Assembly (NCBI RefSeq): GCF_003034845.1
Contig: NZ_PZKC01000002.1
Span: 338,798-402,797 of the forward strand
Direction of reading: 5' to 3'
Origin: Pseudothauera lacus
Lineage (GTDB): Bacteria; Pseudomonadota; Gammaproteobacteria; Burkholderiales; Rhodocyclaceae
Length of the DNA: 64,000 nt
Below the pieces are notes generated by a model. That model saw nothing but the letters and a program-made list of their open reading frames with translations, was not told the origin of the DNA and did no database searches. Made by a program: the position numbers and the translations under genes. Every line of letters begins with the position of its first letter. The first letter of the stretch is position 1. This document shows positions 1-7,450 of the stretch, in pieces.

Positions 1-75
1 CAGCGGCAGGCTCAGCAGCGCATTGCGGACGGCGTGGGAGAGGAGGCGAGAGCGCGGGGCGCGGAGGGTGGTCAT
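1..75 (-). CDS. N-terminus of a probable TonB-dependent receptor (partial)
   Basis: Only the first 25 codons are in the window; the gene continues past base 1. The peptide starts MTTLRAPRSRLLSHAVRN and turns hydrophobic at once (ALLSLPL), like an export signal. It is the next gene downstream of a FecI-like sigma factor and a FecR-like anti-sigma on the same strand, where an outer-membrane TonB-dependent receptor is normally found. The function is inferred from position; no barrel or plug sequence can be seen. The operon begins with a Zur-like box, so the substrate may be zinc or a zincophore rather than a ferric siderophore. Confidence 0.55.
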   Translation of the reverse strand, partial: MTTLRAPRSRLLSHAVRNALLSLPL

Positions 76-157
76 GAGCGTCCGGGTCCTGATCTGAGGG
101 TGTGTTCTCAAGGCTTGCCGGACGAGGGGGCAAAAAGGGAACCGCTGCCGCAGAAAA

Positions 158-1171
158 TCAGCGTGCTTCGATGCGCAGGTGGCGGCTGTCGACGATGTGC
201 GTGCGTACCGGCAGGCTGGCCTGCAGCGCGCCGAGCACGCGGGGCAGGTCGCGGCGCGGCTCGTGCAGCGGATATACGCCGACCAACCGCAGCGCGGCGA
301 CCTCCGCGGCGACCTCCAGGCGTACCGGGACGTGACGCTGCAGTTCGGCGACGAAGTCGTCGAGACGGCGGTCTTCGGCGAGCAGCAAACCCTGCGTCCA
401 GCTTTCCCGCGCCCGCATTGCGGCGCCGGTGGCGGCGACCCCGTGACGGGTGAAGCGTGCCTGGTGGCCGCTGTGGATGATCTCGGCAATGCCGGCCTGC
501 GGGCTGATGCGTACCGCGCCCTCGAAGACCGTGAGCACGCAGGCGCCGCCGTCAAGGAGCACGGAAAAGCGGGTGCCGAGTGCGGTGAGGCGCCCCATCC
601 GGGTGTCGACCACCAGCGGCCGCGGCGGGGTGAGCGGGTCGGGGGCGGTGGCGATAAGCAACTCGCCGGCGTGCAGGGCGATGCGGCGCAGCCCCGCGCT
701 GTAGTCGATGTCGGCCGCGCTGGCGGTGTTGAGCCACAGGCGGCCGCCGTCGGCAAGGGCGATCTCGCGTACTTCGCCAGTGGCCGTGCGTTGGCCGGCC
801 GCCCAGATCGCCAGTGTGGTCAGCGCAGCGGTGTCGGCGAAATGGCGCAGGCCGAGCCCGCCGGCGAGCAGCATGCCGAGGCTGCCGCCGAGCATGCCGA
901 GGGTGCGGCGGCGGGTGTTGCGGGCACTGGACAGCGCCGCGCGCGCTGCACTTGCCGGGGTGTCGTCATGGACGTCGTGAAACCGTCGGCTGACCGCCTC
1001 CACTCGTTGCCAGGCCGCGCTGTGCAGCGGATCCGCGGCCAGCCAGGCCTGCCAGGCCTGTTGGTCGCGGTCGGCAACGGGGGGGTCGGCAAGCACCGCG
1101 AACCACTCCGCGGCCTGCTGCAGGACGGCCAGTGGCGGCTGTGCGAGAGCTGGCCCGCCATCAGTGGCCAC
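158..1171 (-). CDS. FecR-family anti-sigma/sigma regulator
   Basis: 337 residues, usual for FecR-type inner-membrane regulators that relay signal from a TonB receptor to an ECF sigma factor. The N-terminal cytoplasmic part (about 10-60) has the Trp-rich DUF4880 pattern (QQAWQAWLAADPLHSAAWQR). One transmembrane segment lies near 92-110 (MLGGSLGMLLAGGLGL). The periplasmic FecR domain follows (GEVREIALADGGRLWLNTAS), then a C-terminal secretin/TonB-short-like domain ending RTHIVDSRHLRIEAR. Its start overlaps the end of the sigma gene by 11 bases, so the two are probably translationally coupled. The signal sensed cannot be read from the sequence. Confidence 0.9.
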   Translation of the reverse strand: MATDGGPALAQPPLAVLQQAAEWFAVLADPPVADRDQQAWQAWLAADPLHSAAWQRVEAVSRRFHDVHDDTPASAARAALSSARNTRRRTLGMLGGSLGMLLAGGLGLRHFADTAALTTLAIWAAGQRTATGEVREIALADGGRLWLNTASAADIDYSAGLRRIALHAGELLIATAPDPLTPPRPLVVDTRMGRLTALGTRFSVLLDGGACVLTVFEGAVRISPQAGIAEIIHSGHQARFTRHGVAATGAAMRARESWTQGLLLAEDRRLDDFVAELQRHVPVRLEVAAEVAALRLVGVYPLHEPRRDLPRVLGALQASLPVRTHIVDSRHLRIEAR

Positions 1172-1676
1172 CGCTGTCAGGCTCCTCCAGGGCGAGCATG
1201 CAGCTCAGCATGGCCTGGGCCATGTACTTCTTCACCATGCGCTCGGAAACCCCCAGGCGTGCGCCGATCTCGCGGTAGGGCAGGCCGTCGAGTTGGGCGA
1301 GCAGGAAGGCCTCGCGCACTCTGGGGCGCAGCCCGTCGAGCAGGGCGTCGATGCGCAACAGGGTTTCCACCACCAGCGCACGGGTCTCGGGGGACGGTGC
1401 GAGGGCTTCCGGCAACTGTGCCAGTGCGCCCAGCCAGGCCTGTTCCAGTTCGCGCCGGCGCCAGTGGTCGATAACCAGGCCGCGGGCGATGGTGGTCAGG
1501 TAGGCGCGCGGCTCGTCTACACGCACCGGCGTGCGGCGGCTGCCGAGCAGGCGCAGGAAGGTGTCGTGGGCAAGGTCGGCGGCGGTGTCCGGGCAACCCA
1601 GGCGGTAGCGCAGCCAGCCCACCAGCCAGCCGTGGTGCTGGCGGTAGAGGGTGCCGACGGGCAGGGTGGCGTCCAT
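1161..1676 (-). CDS. FecI-like ECF sigma factor
   Basis: 171 residues. Region 2 is visible as DTAADLAHDTFLRLL followed by YLTTIARGLVIDHWRRR, and region 4 as LPYREIGARLGVSERMVKKYM, a helix-turn-helix for the -35 element. This is the FecI subgroup of extracytoplasmic-function sigma factors. It is paired with the overlapping anti-sigma gene and should transcribe the downstream receptor. It begins only 7 bases after the stop of the small Cys-rich gene, with no clear Shine-Dalgarno of its own, which suggests transcription from the Zur-box promoter and coupled translation. Confidence 0.9.
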   Translation of the reverse strand: MDATLPVGTLYRQHHGWLVGWLRYRLGCPDTAADLAHDTFLRLLGSRRTPVRVDEPRAYLTTIARGLVIDHWRRRELEQAWLGALAQLPEALAPSPETRALVVETLLRIDALLDGLRPRVREAFLLAQLDGLPYREIGARLGVSERMVKKYMAQAMLSCMLALEEPDSGGH

Positions 1677-1683
1677 CGTGCAA

Positions 1684-1989
1684 TCAGTTCGGGCGGCAGC
1701 CGTCGAAGTTCGCGCCTTCGTCGGTAAGGGCGCCGTATGCCCACCAGTCGCCCATCAGCTTGTCGGCGGTCTCGCGCACGCTGTCGGGCTGCCGCGGGTC
1801 GGCGCAAACGACGCGGAGGTGGGCGACGATGGCGTCGGCAATCGCCGGGCTGCGGCTGGCCGGGAACCGCGACATCAAGTACAGCACTGCCGAGAGGGCG
1901 AGATCGGGGCGCTCGCTGTATTGCGGCAGTGCGTCGATGTCGGCGTCGTCGCTGCAGTTGTCGCAGTCGTCGTCGCAGTGGCAGCTCAT
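1684..1989 (-). CDS. Small Cys/Asp-rich protein, unknown function
   Basis: 101 residues beginning MSCHCDDDCDNCSDD. Four cysteines, one histidine and several aspartates lie within the first 15 residues and look like a metal-binding site. The rest is helical and soluble (LALSAVLYLMSRFPAS, ADAIVAHLRVVCADP) and ends GANFDGCRPN. I do not recognise a named family. The ATG overlaps the S4-paralogue stop by one base, so the two are translationally coupled, and the sigma gene follows after 7 bases. Position in a putative Zur operon suggests zinc handling, perhaps a chaperone or sensor. That role is inference. Confidence 0.75.
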   Translation of the reverse strand: MSCHCDDDCDNCSDDADIDALPQYSERPDLALSAVLYLMSRFPASRSPAIADAIVAHLRVVCADPRQPDSVRETADKLMGDWWAYGALTDEGANFDGCRPN

Positions 1990-2600
1990 CACAGCCTCAC
2001 CGCATAGTATTCGACCACGTGCTGGACCTCGATCGGGAACGGAACCTCGCTGGCGTCGGGGCAGCGGGTGACCGTGGCACTGACCGTGTCGCCATCGAAA
2101 CTCAGCCATTCCGGCCGGCTCAGGGCGGGTTCGGCGAGACACTCGACGGTGGACGGGATGCGCTTGCCGGCGGCGCTGAGGGTGATGGTGTCGCCCGGGC
2201 GTACGCGGATCGACGGGATGTTTACCGAGCGGCCGTTGAGGAGAACGTGGCGGTGGCTGACCAGCTGACGCGCGGCCAGGGTGGTGGGCGCGAAGCCGGC
2301 ACGGAAGACGAAGTTGTCGAGACGGCTTTCCAGCAACTCCAGCAGACGCTCGCCGGTGGGTGCCTTGGATTGCTTGGCCTCGCGGAAGAGGCGCTGGATC
2401 TGGCGTTCGGTGACGCCATAGTTGAAGCGCAGTTTCTGCTTCTCCATCAGCCGCAGGCCGTAGTCGGACTTGCGCTTCTGCTTCATGCCGTGCTGCCCCG
2501 GCGGGTAATTGCGCTCCTCCGGCGACTTGCGGGACAGACCGGGGAGGGCGGTGCCGAGGGCACGCTGCACCTTGAGACGGGGACCGGTAAAGCGGGACAC
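1989..2600 (-). CDS. rpsD: Zinc-independent ribosomal protein S4 paralogue
   Basis: 203 residues starting at a GTG preceded by AGGAG at 2607-2611. The product begins VSRFTGPRLKVQRALG, and the conserved S4 core is clear: NYPPGQHGMKQKRKSDYG, then the S4 RNA-binding domain ESRLDNFVFRAGFAPT...ARQLVSHRHVLLNG. The N-terminal CxxC-type zinc site of the classical protein is missing, which marks the C-minus form. It stands alone, away from the ribosomal-protein operon expected for the main rpsD copy. Zur-controlled C-minus paralogues replace zinc-binding ribosomal proteins during zinc starvation in many bacteria. A Zur-like box lies 23-39 bases upstream of the start. Overlap with the next gene marks an operon. 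Confidence 0.88.
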   Translation of the reverse strand: MSRFTGPRLKVQRALGTALPGLSRKSPEERNYPPGQHGMKQKRKSDYGLRLMEKQKLRFNYGVTERQIQRLFREAKQSKAPTGERLLELLESRLDNFVFRAGFAPTTLAARQLVSHRHVLLNGRSVNIPSIRVRPGDTITLSAAGKRIPSTVECLAEPALSRPEWLSFDGDTVSATVTRCPDASEVPFPIEVQHVVEYYAVRL

Positions 2601-2622
2601 GGGATGCTCCTGAGAAATGCAA

Positions 2623-2639
2623 ATGATAACGTGTCGCAT
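2623..2639. promoter_or_regulatory. Zur-like operator before the S4 paralogue
   Basis: The 17-mer ATGATAACGTGTCGCAT has partial dyad symmetry (ATG...CAT). Its reverse complement matches the near-perfect palindrome at 35897-35913 beside the Zur-type gene at 12 of 17 positions. It sits just upstream of the GTG start of the zinc-free S4 paralogue, a classic Zur target. Assignment rests on the site comparison and on gene context; binding is not demonstrated. Confidence 0.55.
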
Positions 2640-2888
2640 TCTACATCGGATGGCACCGTGGTCAAGCCCCTCTCAGTCACGCACCTGCGGCCGGTGGAGT
2701 ACCCCACCTGAGGGGCATCTTCCTGCGGTGCTGCGTTGGCAGAAAGCAGATTTGCAAAAATCATGAATGCATACCGAAACGACAACGAGTAGTATTTGCG
2801 ATGGTGTGTAAGTGATGGTTCCGTGATCCGCGCAAGGGGCCCAATGGTCCCTCCGGGTTGCCCTCAAGCGCTGCGGGAGATAATCAGG

Positions 2889-3566
2889 ATGGCTTGGATG
2901 AAGATGCGTACGCTGCTGATCGTGGCGGCATTGCAAGGGGGCGTGGCGCATGCCGAGCGCCCGATGAACGTCGATGACGCGGGGACGCTGGAAAGGGGCG
3001 GTGCGAAGCTGGAGCTCGGCTGGTCCAAGGACGACAAGGCGCGGGGCCTGGAGGCTGCAGCCGGTTTTGCGCCGGCAGACAAGCTGGAGCTGGAGCTCGG
3101 TCTCGCCCGCGTCCGCGACCGCGCTGCTTCGCCAGCCGACGTCATCCACGGCCACGGCCTGGCGGTCAAATGGGTTCCCCTGCAGGCCGACAGCGGGCTT
3201 TCCGCCGGACTCAAGTACGAGTACGGCCGGGATCGCCTCGATGGCGTGTCCACCCGCGTGCATGCACTCAGCGGCTTGCTGACGTGGCGCTTCGAGGATG
3301 GACCGAGCGTGCATCTCAATCTCGGCCGCGAGAGCAGCCGCGAGCGTGGTGAGCGCGAGAACCTCGGCACCTGGGGCGTGGGCGTGGATGTGCCGCTCGG
3401 TGCCAGGCTGGCGCTCGTCGTCGAGACCTTCGGCGTCGAGCACAGCGGCCCCGACCGTGCGCTGGGCCTGCGCTACGAGATCGTCGATGGCCTCAAGGTC
3501 TCGGCCGCGGCCGGGCGTGGCAATGGCCGCAGTTTTGCCAATGCCGGCATCGCCTGGGAGTTCTGA
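2889..3566 (+). CDS. Outer-membrane beta-barrel-like protein, unknown function
   Basis: 225 residues with an N-terminal signal peptide (MKMRTLLIVAALQGGVAHA, cleavage after AHA). The mature part alternates polar and apolar residues in strand-like blocks (AKLELGWSKDDKARG, KLELELGLARVRD, LALVVETFGVEH) and ends in WEF, an aromatic C-terminus typical of outer-membrane barrels. The start is the ATG 8 bases after GGGAGA. It is monocistronic, opposite in direction to the S4-paralogue operon. No specific family was recognised; a DUF-type outer-membrane or transporter-like barrel is the best description. Confidence 0.75.
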   Translation: MAWMKMRTLLIVAALQGGVAHAERPMNVDDAGTLERGGAKLELGWSKDDKARGLEAAAGFAPADKLELELGLARVRDRAASPADVIHGHGLAVKWVPLQADSGLSAGLKYEYGRDRLDGVSTRVHALSGLLTWRFEDGPSVHLNLGRESSRERGERENLGTWGVGVDVPLGARLALVVETFGVEHSGPDRALGLRYEIVDGLKVSAAAGRGNGRSFANAGIAWEF

Positions 3567-3577
3567 GCGCTGAGGTA

Positions 3578-3607
3578 TGCGCCGCCGTCGACGCGGGTGG
3601 CGGCGCA
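3578..3607. terminator. GC hairpin after the outer-membrane gene
   Basis: A perfect 9-bp inverted repeat (TGCGCCGCC / GGCGGCGCA) with a 12-base loop lies 12 bases after the stop codon. No T-tract follows, so termination is uncertain; it may only stabilise the transcript end. Confidence 0.35.
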
Positions 3608-3656
3608 TGGGGCTATCATTGGCGGCTCAACCACCCTCGTGTACGTGGAGCCCGTC

Positions 3657-4127
3657 ATGAAAGGCAACAAGAAAGTCATCGCCGCACTCAACGCCCTGCT
3701 CGCCGACGAACTGGCGGCGCGTGACCAGTACTTCATCCATTCCCGCATGCTCTCCGAGTGGGGCCTGAGCCGCGCCGCCGAACGCATCGCCCACGAGATG
3801 GAGGACGAGACCGCGCACGCCGATGCGCTCATCCGCCGCATCCTGTTCCTCGAAGGCGTGCCGGCGATGACGCCCGCCAAGCTCACCATCGGCAAGGATC
3901 TGCCGGACATCTTCAGCAAGGATCTGGCCGTGGAGATGGTAGTGGTGAAGAATCTCCGCGAAGCCATCGCGCTCTGTGAGACCGAGCAGGACTACGTCAG
4001 CCGCGAGATCCTCGAGAAGATGCTCGACGATACCGAGGAGGACCATGCCCACTGGCTGGAGCAGCAGCTTGGCCTGATCAAGCTGGTCGGCCTGCAGAAC
4101 TACCTGCAGTCGCAGATGAGCTGCTGA
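3657..4127 (+). CDS. bfr: Bacterioferritin
   Basis: 156 residues, the normal bacterioferritin length. Ferroxidase ligands of the four-helix bundle are visible: the first Glu in LLADELAARDQYFIHSRM, then HEMEDETAHADALIRRIL (E and H ligands), ETEQDYVSREIL and LDDTEEDHAHWLEQQLGLI. The haem-ligating Met is expected near the second helix (HEMEDE, where M is followed by EDE). It stores iron as a mineral in a 24-mer cage and detoxifies Fe(II). It appears monocistronic. A bfd-like ferredoxin gene is not adjacent. Confidence 0.92.
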   Translation: MKGNKKVIAALNALLADELAARDQYFIHSRMLSEWGLSRAAERIAHEMEDETAHADALIRRILFLEGVPAMTPAKLTIGKDLPDIFSKDLAVEMVVVKNLREAIALCETEQDYVSREILEKMLDDTEEDHAHWLEQQLGLIKLVGLQNYLQSQMSC

Positions 4128-4203
4128 CAGCGTGCAGGCGAGGCCACCGCTGCCTCGTCAACGAACGCCCGGCGGCGACCTCCGCTGCGCGGCCCCTTCC
4201 CTC

Positions 4204-4530
4204 CTACCAGCCCAGCCCCTTGCGCAGGAGCAGCAGCACGGCCATTCCGGCGATGAAGGGCAGCCAGGGGTTGCGCAGGCGCAGGCAGACCAGCACCACC
4301 ACTGCGGCGGCGGCAAACTTCGGGTTGAGGGCGGTGAACTCGCCGCCGTCGAGAAGGATCTCCGGCGCCACCAGTGCGGCCAGCGCGGCGGCCGGGGCGT
4401 AGCGCAGGGCGCGCTGGAGGGTGGCGGGCAGGCGCGCGCGTTCGCCGGCAACGATGAAGCTGCCGCGGGTGAGGATGGTGGTACTGCCGATGGCCAGCAG
4501 GGTCAGCCACAGCCACAGTCCTTCGCTCAT
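4204..4530 (-). CDS. azlD: AzlD-family branched-chain amino acid exporter subunit
   Basis: 108 residues with four hydrophobic segments (LWLWLTLLAIGSTTIL, ALRYAPAAALAALVAPEILL, FAAAAVVVLVCLRL, FIAGMAVLLLL). The ALRYAPAAALAAL...PEIL motif is the AzlD signature. AzlC and AzlD together form a branched-chain amino acid (or azaleucine) efflux system in the inner membrane. The ATG has a strong GGAGG and overlaps the azlC stop by 4 bases, so the pair is cotranscribed. Confidence 0.9.
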   Translation of the reverse strand: MSEGLWLWLTLLAIGSTTILTRGSFIVAGERARLPATLQRALRYAPAAALAALVAPEILLDGGEFTALNPKFAAAAVVVLVCLRLRNPWLPFIAGMAVLLLLRKGLGW

Positions 4531-5231
4531 GCCGGCCTCCTTTTTTCAGCCTGCCGTTCGGCAATGAAGCCGGCGGCGATGCCGGCGGCGATACCGGCGA
4601 TGAGCCCGAGCTTGAGGGGCAGGCCGCGGGCCAGCACGGCGCCCAGCCCGCCGACGAGGGCGGCGACCAGCATCGGCCGGGTGGCGCTCATCGGCACCAG
4701 CATCACCAGCAGGGCGATGGTGGCCATGAACTCCAGCGACCAGTCGGCCGGCAGCGCACCGGCGCCGAGGATGCCGACGAGGGCGAAGACCTGCCACAGG
4801 GTCCAGCACCACAGCGACGGGGCAATGTAGCAGCCCCAGCGCCAGTGGGGGTCCTGGGCCTTCAGCAGGCGCTCCGAGAGGATGGCGAAGACGCCGTCGA
4901 CGAGCAGATAGCTCGACAGGATGCGGCGCGCCCGTGAATAGCCGGCGAAGGCCGGGGCGAGGGCGGCAGAGAAGATCACGAAGCGCAGGTTGAGCACCAG
5001 GGCGGTGAGCACCAGCAGCCACAGTGGCGCGCCGGCGGCGATCAGTGGCAGGGTGCCGAGCTGGGCGGTGCCGGCGAAGACGATGAGGTTCATGCCCATG
5101 GCTTCGAGCGGCGACAGGCCGATCGAGCGCATCGCCACCCCGGTGACCAGGGCCCACGGGATGAGGCCGATCGACAGTGGCAGGAAGGCGCGGAAACCTT
5201 CGGCGGCGCCGCGCTTGAAGGAGGCGTTCAT
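4527..5231 (-). CDS. azlC: AzlC-family branched-chain amino acid exporter subunit
   Basis: 234 residues, polytopic. The family pattern is visible: GFRAFLPLSIGLIPWALVTGV at the start, NLIVFAGTAQLGTLPLIAAGAPLW, NLRFVIFSAALAPAF, then DGVFAILSERLL. It is the large subunit of the AzlCD exporter. The final part (GLIAGIAAGIAAGFIAERQAEKRR) ends in a positively charged tail. It is followed directly by azlD. Confidence 0.92.
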   Translation of the reverse strand: MNASFKRGAAEGFRAFLPLSIGLIPWALVTGVAMRSIGLSPLEAMGMNLIVFAGTAQLGTLPLIAAGAPLWLLVLTALVLNLRFVIFSAALAPAFAGYSRARRILSSYLLVDGVFAILSERLLKAQDPHWRWGCYIAPSLWCWTLWQVFALVGILGAGALPADWSLEFMATIALLVMLVPMSATRPMLVAALVGGLGAVLARGLPLKLGLIAGIAAGIAAGFIAERQAEKRRPA

Positions 5232-5321
5232 GAGCTGCGGGTGGGTTCAAAGTGCGACAGCATAGCGGCGCCCCGGCGCCTGACAACTGCGGCTAACCCG
5301 GGGGCGGACGCCGTGGTGAAC

Positions 5322-5348
5322 GAAAACGGGGCAGCTCAGGGCTGCCCC
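5322..5348 (-). terminator. Rho-independent terminator of the PCu(A)C gene
   Basis: An 8-bp GC stem (GGGGCAGC / GCTGCCCC, 5328-5335 and 5341-5348) with a 5-base loop is followed on the minus strand by GTTTTC. It lies 24 bases after the stop of the copper-chaperone gene. Confidence 0.75.
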
Positions 5349-5371
5349 GGGGGCTTCATGCTGCCGTCTCT

Positions 5372-5914
5372 TCAGCGCAGGAAGGGGTCGCTGCGCAGGG
5401 CGTCGTCCAGGCCTTCGGTGCGCTGGGTCTGCCCGGGCTGCTGCAGGGGGTCGGTGCGCATGTTCTCCAGGGTGTCGCCACCGAGGGGGTTGGGGCGCAC
5501 GCGGATGCGGTATTCGCGTTCGCCGGCGCGTTCGAAGACCAGCTTCACGGTTACCGTGGCACGCGGGCGCAGCGGCGCCTTGAGTCCTTCGAGCTGCAGC
5601 CAGGCGTTGCCCGACTCGAAGATCACCGGTACGCCGGACGGCAGCGCCACGGCTTGCAGGGCGGTGGCGCGCAGTTCGCCTTCGTGCGCCTGCAGGGTGT
5701 TGATGCTGACCCGCTCGGCGGCATCGCTGCGCGCGCCGATGAGGCGGTCGGGGGTGCCGGTATTGGTCACCGTAAGGAACAGCGGGGCGCTGCGCGCACC
5801 TTCGCCGTAGGCGGGAATCCAGGCATCGCGCACATGGATGCCGCTGGCCAGCACCGGGCCTGCGCCCAGGGTGCACGCCACGACGGCGAGGCTGACAAGC
5901 TTGTTCTTGATCAT
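5372..5914 (-). CDS. Periplasmic copper chaperone, PCu(A)C family
   Basis: 180 residues with a signal peptide (MIKNKLVSLAVVACTLGAGPVLA). The PCu(A)C fold follows: IHVRDAWIPA, then GTPDRLIGARSDAAERVSI. The copper ligands of the classical motif (HxxM...HxM) are not all obvious: in place of M and H there is RVSINTLQAHEGEL, so copper binding may be altered. A C-terminal extension (about 140-180) beyond the domain is rich in Arg, Pro and Gln. The start has AGGAG 5 bases upstream. Family members deliver Cu(I) to cytochrome oxidase. The family call is firmer than the metal function. Confidence 0.75.
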   Translation of the reverse strand: MIKNKLVSLAVVACTLGAGPVLASGIHVRDAWIPAYGEGARSAPLFLTVTNTGTPDRLIGARSDAAERVSINTLQAHEGELRATALQAVALPSGVPVIFESGNAWLQLEGLKAPLRPRATVTVKLVFERAGEREYRIRVRPNPLGGDTLENMRTDPLQQPGQTQRTEGLDDALRSDPFLR

Positions 5915-5991
5915 TGCTACTCCTGCCTGCCCTGCAGCCGCCGGTGGGCGTCCGCAGGGCGCTGGGCCCGGCCTTGCGGCCGGGCGGTTGC

Positions 5992-7398
5992 TCAGTTGGC
6001 TTTTGCCGGCGCGGGGTCTTCCGCGTCAGGCTCGTGCGGCATGTTGTCTTCGATGTGGATGGGTTCGTCGGCGGGCGCGTTCTTGCTGCGCCGTTCGATC
6101 AGCAGCCACAGCACCAGGCCGGCGCCCAGGCCCCAGGCCGCGCCGTGGGTGGCGAGGACCACGCCCATCACGCCGGCCACGCCCATCGAGGTGGCGTTGT
6201 CGATCTGTTCCACGGCCACCGCAATACACAGGTAGCCGGTGATCAGCAGGGTGATGGACAGGGCGATCGGCAGCACCGGCTTGAACAGGGTGATCAGCGG
6301 CAGCAGGAAGAGGGCGATGAAACCGACGATCCAGAACACCCCGGCACCCGAGTAGATGGTGTCCATGGCGCTGCGCCCGTAGCGGTAGCGTTCCGCGATG
6401 GTGGCCATGGCGCCGGTGAACAGCGGGCCGGCCAGACCCGGGTAGGGGGCGAACAGCGAGTGGATGGCGTTGCGGATGCCGGTGACCAGGTGCACACGGT
6501 CGACGTCCACTTCGATCTTCTCGTCCGGACGCAGGTGGTCGACGCGGGCGATCAGGCTCTGGCCGACGATGATGTCGCCGAAGGCGATGATGTAGGCGAT
6601 CACCGCGGTGGGGATGGCCAGCATCAGCAGGTCGAAACCGGGGAAGCCGACGGTGAAGGGCAGGTAGTTCCAGATCTCGCCGAAGGCCGGGGTGGCAATG
6701 CCCCACTCGATGGCCGGCAGCGGATATTCGTCCACCGCCCAGCCGATGCCCATGGCGATCAGCATGCCGGGCACCATGCCGTAGCCGGCGACGATCTTGG
6801 CCCAGCGGTGCTTTTCGGTCCAGTCGCGGAAGGACAGCGAGAACAGCACGTAGGCGGTGACCAGGCCACCGATGCCGAGCGAGATCGGCGTGTTGTAGGC
6901 GCGGCCGCCCTGGCTGATCTCACCGGACAGCGCGGCGATGCCCGCGCCCAGCAGGATGCCGGCGCTGATCGACTTGGGGATGTTGTTCACCAGCTTCGAG
7001 CCCAGGCGGGTGACCGCCATGAACAGGAAGATGAAGGTGACCATCAGCTGCAGCGCGACCAGCGCGCGGATGGCGTCCGGGCCCGGTTCGAACTGGCCGA
7101 TGAAGAGCAGCACCACCGGAATGGCCGGGGTGATCCACCCCGGTACGAAAGGCACGCCCAGGAGGTTGGGCAGCATGAAGCCGATGCCGCACACCACCAC
7201 ATAGGCCAGCGCCACGTCGTAGGGCAGGCCGAGGTACTTCTGCAGCAGCGGGATCATGCCCATGGCGACGACGAACATCACCAGGGCCTGGATGGTTTCG
7301 GCCACTTCCCAGCGGTAGTGGATGAAGGGCAGGCGGATCTTGAAAGGTCCGGCCGGCCAGTAAGGGTGCTCCTCACCGTGTTGGCGTTTCAACAGCAC
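5992..7398 (-). CDS. NCS2/SLC23-like membrane permease
   Basis: 468 residues starting at a GTG 8 bases after GGAGG. About twelve hydrophobic segments are present. It resembles the xanthine/uracil/ascorbate (SLC23) transporter fold: an early helix ALVMFVVAMGMIPLLQ, a repeated half with PKSISAGILLGAGIAALSG, and AIPTAVIAYIIAFGDIIVG before a charged loop. The tail is acidic (HIEDNMPHEPDAEDPAP). Substrate is not evident. It lies 53 bases downstream of an acyl-CoA ligase on the same strand, so an aromatic or organic acid substrate is possible; a purine or pyrimidine base is equally possible. Confidence 0.65.
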   Translation of the reverse strand: MLLKRQHGEEHPYWPAGPFKIRLPFIHYRWEVAETIQALVMFVVAMGMIPLLQKYLGLPYDVALAYVVVCGIGFMLPNLLGVPFVPGWITPAIPVVLLFIGQFEPGPDAIRALVALQLMVTFIFLFMAVTRLGSKLVNNIPKSISAGILLGAGIAALSGEISQGGRAYNTPISLGIGGLVTAYVLFSLSFRDWTEKHRWAKIVAGYGMVPGMLIAMGIGWAVDEYPLPAIEWGIATPAFGEIWNYLPFTVGFPGFDLLMLAIPTAVIAYIIAFGDIIVGQSLIARVDHLRPDEKIEVDVDRVHLVTGIRNAIHSLFAPYPGLAGPLFTGAMATIAERYRYGRSAMDTIYSGAGVFWIVGFIALFLLPLITLFKPVLPIALSITLLITGYLCIAVAVEQIDNATSMGVAGVMGVVLATHGAAWGLGAGLVLWLLIERRSKNAPADEPIHIEDNMPHEPDAEDPAPAKAN

Positions 7399-7450
7399 TT
7401 TGCTTTCCTCCAGGTATGGTTTTTTGATGATTGACTACGGGTAAAGCGGG

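Noticed and set aside
5914..7434. Plus-strand open frame opposite the NCS2-like permease
   Set aside because: Product is His/Asp/Gln-rich without domains, while the minus strand encodes a multi-helix transporter with a good ribosome-binding site.
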